Translations under genes and position numbers: made by a program
The notes under the pieces: generated by a model
Told to the model about the DNA's origin: nothing
The model's database searches: none
The model's input: only the letters and a program-made list of their open reading frames with translations
Shown here: positions 56,751-64,000 of the stretch, one piece after another
How positions within the stretch are numbered: position 1 is the stretch's first letter
How the letters are laid out: every line of letters starts with the position of its first letter
Assembly: GCF_963259705.1 (NCBI RefSeq)
Contig: NC_081840.1
Span: 111,882,074-111,946,073, forward strand
DNA length: 64,000 nt
From: Myotis daubentonii
Lineage: Eukaryota; Chordata; Mammalia; Chiroptera; Vespertilionidae
Reading direction: 5' to 3'

Positions 56751-57620
56751 ATATTTGAAAACCAATTCATTACATTAACATGCTAAATAGGAAAAATCAT
56801 ATGATCATATCAAAAGATACAGAAAAAGCATCTGACAAATTTCAATACCCATGCATGATAAAAACTCTTAGTAAACTAGGAATAGAGGGAAACTTCCTCA
56901 ACTTAATGAACATCTACAAAAAACCTACAGCTACGATCATACATAATAGTGATAAACTAGATGCTTCCCCCCACAAGATCAGGAACAAGGCAAAGAGTTC
57001 CCCTTTTATTCACTCCTATTCAACATTGTACTTGCTAATGCAATAAGACAAGAAATGGAAATAAGAGATATACAGATTGCGAAGAAAGGAGTAAAACTGT
57101 CTTTGTTTGCAGATGAAATGAATGTATATGAAGAAAGTCCCAATGAGCCAACAAAAAACCTCCTGGAACTAATAAGCAATTACTGTGAGGTTGCATGATA
57201 CAACAGTAATTTTAAAATGTCAACTGCTATCCTGTATTATCAACAATGAACAATTAGAATGTGGTATTAAAAAACAGAGTACCATTTACATTAGCACCAA
57301 AAAATAATATTTAGGAATAATAAATGTGTACAAGATCTATAGGTAAAAAACTACAAAACTCTGATGAAGAAATCAAAGTAGACCTAAATAAATCCATAGA
57401 TATTCCATATTTGTGTATAGGAAAATTCAATATTATCAGTTCTTCCCCATGTGACCCATCTCAGCAAGTTATTTTGTGAATATGAACAAACTGATGCTAA
57501 AGTTTATATGAAAAGGCAAGAAACCCAGAATAGCCATTACAATATTTAGAAAGAAGAACAAAGTTAGAAGACTGACAATCTCTAATTTAAAGATTTGCTG
57601 TAGAGCCACTATAATAATTT
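56751..57620 (+). mobile_element. Old L1 ORF2 fragment
   Basis: The RT region is recognisable (AAGATACAGAAAAAGCATCT; CTGTCTTTGTTTGCAGATGA codes the region of the active-site motif), with many stops and indels. Confidence 0.8.
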
Positions 57621-57749
57621 AAAAAAAGACAATGAAAGTTTTGGTTTTATAAATAGATCAACTTTCTAAAATATTTAAATTACTAGATATTCTTCCTAAT
57701 CCATACATCTTCAACTCACTAGACATGTGCCACATATAATATAAATATA

Positions 57750-58044
57750 CTAGAGGCCTGTTGCATAAAAAGATTCGTGCAATAGGCCTTCCCTTCCCCT
57801 GGCTGCCAGCACCAGTTTCCCTCCAGCACCCGGGACCCAGGCCTTCCCTCCGGCCGGAGCCACCTTCAAGCCTTCACTGCTCCGGCCAGAGCTGCATTCA
57901 GTCTTCACTCTGCTGCTTCGCGTCTACGTATGCAAATTAACCACCATCTTTGTTGGCGGTTAATTTGCATATCTCGATGATTAGCCAATGGGAGGTGTAG
58001 CGAAGGTATGGTCAATTACCATGTTTGTCTATTATTAGATAGGA
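57750..58044 (-). mobile_element. Helitron, second hairpin subtype, 295 bp
   Basis: The left end CTAGAGGCCTGTTGCATAAA carries a hairpin based on TTGCACGAATC rather than GTGCACGAA. The minus-strand 5' end TCCTATCTAATAATAGAC is at 58044. The octamer ATGCAAAT occurs in both orientations around 57930-57970. Confidence 0.85.
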
Positions 58045-58139
58045 TTTGACTTCAATAACTCCATTAATTTTTCCATAATTTAAACTAAACTAATGAATAA
58101 TTCTGTTTTAATGAACATTAAAAATTTTTAAGTGTGGGG

Positions 58140-58600
58140 GGAAAAAAGCCACTCCAATCAAGAAAGTTTAGTATTTGGTAAAGAATAGACAAATAGGTCA
58201 ATGTAACAAAATAGAGAACTCAGAAATAGATTAACACAATTGATCTTTAACAAAGGAGCAAAGGTAATTCAATAGAGAAAAGATATTCTGTTCAACAATG
58301 GTGCTGAAACACTGGACACCTACATGTAAAAAAATGAACATCCCAAATCAATTAATATAGTACAGCACATTAATAAAGACAAAACCCACAGCCTCATCTA
58401 AATAGTAACAGAGAAAACAATTAAGAAAATAAAAACCCATTCATAATAAAAGCTCTCAACAATGTAGGAATAGAAAGGAATTTTCACAACCTATAGTTGA
58501 TATTTAATGGTGAAAGACTAAATGTTTTCCCCTAATATTGCAAACAAAGCAAAAATTTCCATTCTCACCTCTTTTATTCAAAACTGTACTGGAGGAGAAT
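58140..58600 (+). mobile_element. Old L1 fragment
   Basis: ORF2 phrases (GGTGCTGAAACACTGGACAC, ACATGTAAAAAAATGAACAT), then RT-region phrases out of the usual order, so it is rearranged and old. Confidence 0.65.
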
Positions 58601-58805
58601 AAGTTCCAGTTTTCTGAGTTTTATTAATTTAACTCTTGTATTGCTTACTGAAGATATGTGCTATGGACATTTATGTAATAATTAGTGATATAACATATAA
58701 TAAAAAGAAGCAAAAGTGCTTAAGGTAGAGCTTCTATAAATTATTATTATGAGACCGATTGTGAGGGTAATTTTATGTTATAAGGGTAAACTCTTAATGA
58801 AGATA

Positions 58806-59934
58806 TCCTATATAATAAAAGAGAAACATGCAAATTAACTGTCCATCTGTTATGCTCAAGCAACGCCCACAAGCCAATCAGGAGTGAGTATGCAAATTAA
58901 CCCAACTAAGATGGCAGCGGCCACAGAGCTGGAGCAAGCAGGAGACTTGGGTTGCCCCTGGCAAAGGAGGAAGCCAAGCTTCCCGCCTGCCCTGGCTGGC
59001 CCTGGGGTCTGCTCCTACAAAGTTTCAATTATAGAAGATAAATGAATCCCAGAAAAAAAGAAAAAAAAGAAGAGGCTGGGAGCTTGGCTCGCCGGGGGGC
59101 GTGGCCAGCCTGAAAATGGCCCTCAGCCCCTCACCCAGGCTGGCCACACCCCAATGGAGTGAGGGTCCCCACTGGGGGGCTTGGCCAGCCTGCAAACAGC
59201 CATCAGCCCCTTACCCAAGCTGGCCAGGCACCCCAGTGGGGACCCCCAACCTGAAGGGGGCGTGGCCAGCCTGAAAACGGCCCTCAGCCCCTCACCCAGG
59301 CTGCCCAGGACCCCAGTGTGAACCCCCCACCACCCTGAAGGGGCTGTGGCCAGCCTGCAAACAGCCATCAGTCCCTCACCCAGGCTGGCCAGGCACCCCA
59401 GTGGGACCCCCACCCTGATCCAGGACATCCTTCAGGGCAAACCAGCTGGCCCCCACCCATGCACCAGGCCTCTATCCTATATAATAAAAGGGTAATATGC
59501 AAATTGACCCTAACAGCAGAACGACTGGGAATGACTGGTCACTAAGACACACACTGACCACCAGGGGCAGATGCTCAATGCAGGAGCTGCCTTCTGGTGG
59601 TCAGTGCTCTCCCACAGGGGGAGCTCTGCTCAGCCACAAGCCAGGCTGACAGCTGCCTGCACAGTGGTGGTGGCGGGAGCCTCTCCCACCTCCTCAGCAG
59701 CACTAAGGATGTCTGACTGCAGCTTAGGCGTGCTCCCTGCTGGCAAGTGGACATCCCCCGAGGACTCCCAGCCTGCCAGAGGGATGTCTGACTGCCAGCT
59801 TTGGCCTGATCCCCCGGGGAGTGGGCCTAAGCCAGCAGGTGGACATCCCCCAAGAGGTCCCAGATTGTGAGAGGGCACAGGCCAGGATGAGGGACCCCCC
59901 CAAGTACAAAAATTTTTGTGCACTGGGCCTCTAG
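58806..59934 (+). mobile_element. Composite Helitron, 1129 bp
   Basis: Outer 5' end TCCTATATAATAAAAGAG after A58805. The head minisatellite (59090-59420) has the same CCAGCCTGAAAACGGCC units as at 4290. An inner 5' end at 59475 (TCCTATATAATAAAAGGG) is preceded by ACCCATGCACCAGGCCTCTA. The 3' hairpin and CTCTAG are at 59934. The inner tail is closely similar to 4578-5026, including the inverted motif pair (59552-59570 and 59587-59606). Confidence 0.88.
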
Positions 59935-60400
59935 TAATATATATAAATCTTAAAATCAACATAACTTAGCCTCAAACAATGTAATACAAAAACTGGTAGA
60001 AAATATATATGTATGCATACATGGCAAAATGGAAACACATAGTTGTTAGGAGAGTTGTTGGGAGAATGTAACCCACCTCTCTTACAATAATACTTCATGT
60101 AAAGATTGTTGGATATAGAGGGTGTGTACACTATAACTGAATTAATACATATCTATTGAACTTTACACCCCAGAATGTTTTATCAGGTTGGCAAACTAAA
60201 CACAGCTTTGCTCTTCTGTCCCAAATTATAGAACTGTTATTACATATATTCTGTAATTGGAGTAGATCAAAGAATTGGATAAAAGTTATTAGTAATTTTT
60301 CTAAGACAGAAATTAAATAGGATAGGATTATAGATGAAGCCTCACCCCAAAACATTATTGCAATAAGTGAAATAGCATTAGGATAAGTTAAGGAGTAAAT
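59935..60400. other. AT-rich intergenic sequence
   Basis: No gene or clear repeat recognised. Short (TA)-rich runs. Confidence 0.45.
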
Positions 60401-60401
60401 A

Positions 60402-60529
60402 CAGGGTGGTGCAAAAATAGGTTTATAGTTGTTTGTATGGAGAACAATACAATTACTAATAAATAATAATGCAAGAATAAACTGTGTTTTGCATACTCAC
60501 TACTGTAAACCTACTTTTGTCATACACTG
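60402..60529. mobile_element. Mariner-type miniature element, 128 bp
   Basis: CAGGGTGGTGCAAAAATAGG at the left and CCTACTTTTGTCATACACTG at the right are imperfect inverted repeats, flanked by the TA dinucleotide on both sides (60400-60401 and 60530-60531). No transposase. Confidence 0.8.
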
Positions 60530-60531
60530 TA

Positions 60532-61083
60532 GATAGGGTAAAATCGCCATACTGACAGATGTATCAGAAAAATCAGAGTAGTGACAAGTAGTTGCTTCTG
60601 AGAACTACTCCCTACCAAGTAGCAAGTAGTAAAAGATGCAAAAAAGATGGATGTAGAAATTAATGGGAAAAAAATGCAACACAGTTAATACCACAATAAG
60701 ATGACTGTTTAGAAAATCCAATCTTTAGTCAAACATGATGGAGAAAAAGAGAGAAGAAAAAACTTTAAGAATGAAAAATAAGATATAGCTGCAGCAATTG
60801 AAGAGATAAAATTGAGAAAAAATATTAGGTGAAAAAGTGTAAAAATACATTTAATGCTCCAATACAATTAGTTTTTTAAGGAATATATTAATTACCAAAA
60901 TTGGCTCAATGGTAGGTATGAGGATATTTGCATGGTAACAGATATTTGTGTGCAAGAAATACACCACACCTTCAAGGAAGGATTCACAAACTTTTTAAAA
61001 TAGAAGTTTTATATTTTTTCTAGAACATAGTTTATTACACTTTTCCAAACAATGTAGTGCTAGGAAATTTTGTAAAATAATAA
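60532..61083. other. AT-rich intergenic sequence
   Basis: Nothing recognisable beyond A-rich, possibly old LINE-derived sequence. Confidence 0.4.
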
Positions 61084-61419
61084 TCTACACTAATAAAAGA
61101 GAAACATGCAAATTGGTGTCACTCCACTACACCCACCGGCCAATCAGAGCAACTATGCAAATTAACCCAACAAAGATGGTGTTTAATTTACATACACAGG
61201 CGCCAGAGCGAAGACTGAAGGCTCCAGTTGGAGTGAAGACTGAAGACTGAAAACTGAAGACTGAAGAGGCTTGGCTTCTTCCCTCCGGCTGCAGTGAGGC
61301 TTGGCTTCTCCGCTGCAGCCGGACCAAAGGCCTGGGTCCCGGGTGCCAGAGGAAAAACGGTGCCGGCAGCCAGAGGAAGGAAGGCCTATTGTGCGAATCT
61401 TCGTGCAACAGGCCTATAG
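61084..61419 (+). mobile_element. Helitron, second hairpin subtype, 336 bp
   Basis: 5' end TCTACACTAATAAAAGAG after A. 3' hairpin TTGTGCGAATCTTCGTGCAA and then GGCCTATAG (altered CTAG), followed by T. Short GACTGAAG repeats at 61210-61265. Confidence 0.85.
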
Positions 61420-61789
61420 TTCATAATAAAAATAGCTAAGAAGAAAATCAGTGAGCTAATCTAAAGTGGTAGTTCTTAGGAAATTACCCAGAATGTATCC
61501 AAGGAAGTCAAAGTGATGGAAACTGAGAAAGAGGTAAAGAGATAGGAAGTCAGAGTGAGACAATCTGACATATCTAATCACAGTTTCAGGAGTGACTAGA
61601 AAGAATGAGACACTGCCGGTTTGGTTCCTTAGTAAGCTGTGTCTTAGACAAAGTTTAGCATGTAGGGTGTTTATTAAGGAATGTTTTTGGAATCAATTCC
61701 CACAAAATAGAGTGAAAAATTTCAAGCAATTGAAATAAAAATAATTGTACACTTACACACATCATTTTGAAAGTGAAGATTACCTAAAG

Positions 61790-62050
61790 AAATGAAAAGT
61801 TCTTAAAATCAGCCATAGAGAAAAGCCAGTTACCTGCAGAGAAATGAAAGTTAACTACCGATTTACTTCACATAACTAAAGATGGAAACCAAAGTATGGT
61901 AAAACAATATCTTCAAAATTTTGAAAGAAAATAACCGTAACTCACTAAGCCATCATTCAAGAAGTGGGTCAAAATAAATAATTTCCAAATAATTGTAGCA
62001 GAGTTTACCACTAACAGACTCCTCACTAAAGGAACTTATAAAATAGTAGT
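61790..62050 (+). mobile_element. Old L1/HAL1 ORF1 C-terminal fragment
   Basis: The order of phrases (AGAGAAAAGCCAGTTACCTG; GAAAGAAAATAACCG; ACAGACTCCTCACTAAAGGA) follows the 3' part of mammalian L1 ORF1. Full of stops. Confidence 0.55.
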
Positions 62051-62190
62051 TTTTAACCTTGTTTGGTTATTGAAATTGCTGGGTGGTACCTAAGCGTAAG
62101 TATGTTTTAAGCCCACTGGAATCAACAGGGTGGCTTAAAACACTTATGCTGAGATTTCACCCCTGCAATTCCAATTTAATTAGTCTAGGC

Positions 62191-62403
62191 CCATGGTCAG
62201 CAAACTGCGGCTCACGAGCCACATGCGGCTCTTTGGCCCCTTGAGTTTGGCTCTTCCTAAGCCTTAAGAGTACCCTAATTAAGTTAAAAACAATGTACCC
62301 TACCTTTATAGTTTAAGTTTAAAAAATTTGGCTCTCAGAAGAAATTTCAATCGTTGTACTGTTGATATTTGGCTCTGTTGACTAATGAGTTTGCCGACCA
62401 CTG
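62191..62403. mobile_element. hAT miniature element, 213 bp, 8-bp TSD
   Basis: Ends CCATGGTCAGCAAACTGCGG / GTTTGCCGACCACTG. A perfect duplication GTCTAGGC lies at 62183-62190 and 62404-62411. Interior with GGCTCT repeats, no coding sequence. Confidence 0.92.
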
Positions 62404-62809
62404 GTCTAGGCTGTGGCTGTAACAAGGTATGCCTTCTCCTCCCCAATACCAAGATGGTGTCAGAGCAAATCAAATGGGGAGATAGGACTTTCATCCACAC
62501 TTAGTATTAACAAGCTCTTCTTCTGTGGGTTCAATGGAAGCCACATGGGACTTCTCTCCCTCCTTGCTTTAATGGTGTCAAAGGAGGCTTTCCAATTCCA
62601 TCCAATAGTAATGTGATCCCCTTCCCTCCTATTCAGGGTGGTTTTGGCAGAGACATGGTAGGAAAGCTGAATTTCAGCCCCTACCTGTCAATTACAAGGC
62701 AGTGTTTCTCAACTAGAGTAGGGTCAAAGGAGACCTGCTAAAATAGTAATTTTAAATATGCAGAGATTCATAATAAAATATCCAGAGTTTCATAACAGGC
62801 ACCAACATT

Positions 62810-63101
62810 GATATGACACTGATGTTGGAACTGTGAAAGATTGTAAAGAAGCCATCATAAAATGCTTCAACAAACAATTACAAATACACTTGAAACAAAT
62901 GAAAAAATAAAAATTCTCAGCAAAAAGTAGAAGATATAAATAAAAACCAAATGAAAATTTTAGAAAATTACAACCAAAATGAAGAACTCTCTAGATGAGC
63001 TCAACATCAGAACAAAGATGACAGAGAAAAGAATTGGTGAACTTGTAGAATAGAACTTACCCAATCTAAATGACAGAGAGAAAATAAGTTTTAAAATTTT
63101 T
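62810..63101 (+). mobile_element. Old L1 ORF1-region fragment
   Basis: A-rich coiled-coil-coding type sequence (ACTCTCTAGATGAGCTCAAC; GACAGAGAAAAGAATTGGTG) that resembles old L1 ORF1. Its 3' part is included in the tandem duplication. Confidence 0.5.
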
Positions 63102-63298
63102 TAAAATATATTTTATTGATTTTTTACAGAGAGGAGGAGAGAGGGACAGAGAGTTAGAAACATCGATCAGCTGCCTCCTGCACAGCCTCCACTGGGGATG
63201 TGCCTGCAACCAAGGTACAAGCCCTTGACTGGAATCGAACCTGGAACCCTTCAGCCCGCAGGCTGATGCTCTATCCACTGAGCCAAACCGGTCAGGGC
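63102..63298 (-). mobile_element. VES SINE in duplication copy 1
   Basis: Tail AAAATATATTTTATTGATTT, head CTATCCACTGAGCCAAACCG. A 16-bp duplication AAGTTTTAAAATTTTT is at 63086-63101 and 63299-63314. The matching empty site is in copy 2. Confidence 0.92.
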
Positions 63299-63334
63299 AA
63301 GTTTTAAAATTTTTAACAGGGCCTCTCAGGGACA

Positions 63335-63337
<3 letters not shown>

Positions 63338-63382
<45 letters not shown>
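63338..63382. repeat. (TA)n microsatellite
   Basis: About 22 uninterrupted TA units. Confidence 0.97.
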
Positions 63383-63383
<1 letters not shown>

Positions 63384-63577
63384 CCAGCAACTGAAATGCC
63401 ATAACAACCAGACAAAGATGACAGAGAAAAGAATTGGTGAACTTGTAGAGTAGAACTTACCCAATCTAAACGACAGGGAGAAATAAGTTTTAAAATTTTT
63501 AGCAGGGCCCCTCAGGGACCTATCTGTCTATCTATCATCTATCTAAAGCCAGTGACTGAAATGCCGCAACAACCAGA

Positions 63578-64000
63578 ATGACCGGTTGCCCACTATGGCC
63601 AGTGAACTGGCCCGATCAGGGGGTAGGGCCAGCCAGCCAACCTCCCACGGCCCCTCCACCCAGCTGGCCTCACCCTTGATCTGCCTCTCCCACCCCAATT
63701 GAGGGCAGGGCAGCCAGACAATCCCCCTGCAGCTCCTCCCCCTGGCTGGCCCTGCCTCCAATGGGCCCCCACCACCCCAATTGGCCTGCAGCCCCTTCCC
63801 CCAGCCGGCCCCGCCCCTGATTGCCCCCCCCCCCAACAGGGAGAAGGGCAGGCCAGCCAACCTCCTGTAGACCCTCCTCTCACCTGGCCCCACCCCAGAT
63901 CGGCCCTCCACCCCAATCAGGGCTAGGGCTGGCTGGCCAACCACCCATGGCCCCCTCCCCCAGGCCGCTGGTCCCCGATTGGCCCCCACCTCATTTGGGG
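63578..64000. mobile_element. GC-rich Helitron-like minisatellite, cut by window end
   Basis: Tandem units of about 80 bp built from GGCCAGCCAACCTCC and CCCCAATTGGCC-like phrases, related in composition to the middle of the Helitron at 40206. No Helitron end is visible, so the assignment is tentative. The open frames here are composition artefacts. Confidence 0.5.

Larger units (their letters stand above)
63012..63577. repeat. Tandem duplication, 400-bp offset
   Basis: The sequence from ACAAAGATGACAGAGAAAAG recurs at 63412. Copy 1 (63012-63411) contains a VES SINE and a (TA)n run. Copy 2 (63412-about 63577) lacks the SINE and has (TCTA)n-like repeats instead. The copies differ at only a few positions. 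Confidence 0.85.

Noticed and set aside
63543..63989. 148-codon minus-strand Gly/Trp-rich frame
   Set aside because: It is in a GC-rich tandem repeat; overlapping frames on both strands are equally open.

Overview
This is nuclear DNA from a vespertilionid (vesper) bat. The window holds one complete protein-coding gene, HEXA (lysosomal beta-hexosaminidase alpha subunit), on the + strand. The gene is embedded in very transposon-rich sequence. The lineage call rests on four things seen together: many non-autonomous Helitrons of the HeliBat type (5'-TC, 3' hairpin plus CTAG, insertion between A and T), tRNA-derived VES SINEs, SPIN and other hAT miniature elements, and young L1 and HAL1 copies. 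Abundant Helitrons are, among mammals, known only from vesper bats. Genus and species cannot be set from the sequence alone.

Layout: 1-12530 is intergenic and packed with repeats: an internally deleted L1, Helitrons, VES SINEs, a 3'-truncated TBC1D7 retropseudogene (5087-5720), a hAT miniature element and a U6/L1 chimeric retrosequence (11601-11986). A CpG-rich promoter with two CLEAR-type E-boxes (12704 and 12754) leads into HEXA exon 1. HEXA covers 12797-48166 (coding), with a poly(A) signal at 48314. Fourteen exons with GT-AG borders join to 1590 nt, which is 529 codons plus stop, the same length and exon lengths as I recall for human HEXA. Intron 1 is 24.3 kb. It contains a nearly full-length antisense L1 (16302-24148) that landed in a Helitron and was itself hit by a second, composite Helitron. 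It also holds an intact-ORF1 HAL1 (30884-32801), two SPIN elements and a 5'-truncated L1. Introns 2-13 are compact, with one Helitron, one hAT element, one MIR, one short LINE tail and one MER5A-like fragment. Downstream (48341-64000) no gene is recognisable. It is repeats again: VES SINEs, a deleted HAL1 relative, several Helitrons, MIR, old L1 fragments, mariner-like miniature elements, a hAT element and a 400-bp tandem duplication.

The predicted HEXA protein keeps its signal peptide, all checked cysteines, the three N-glycosylation sequons and the catalytic Asp-Glu pair, so the gene looks functional. Everything else is mobile or decayed. The most interesting structure is the Helitron population: three composite elements share the same internal head-to-tail junction, and several copies carry an inverted pair of motifs resembling the CTCF core site. 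Exact copy dating, family names and transcription cannot be settled by eye.
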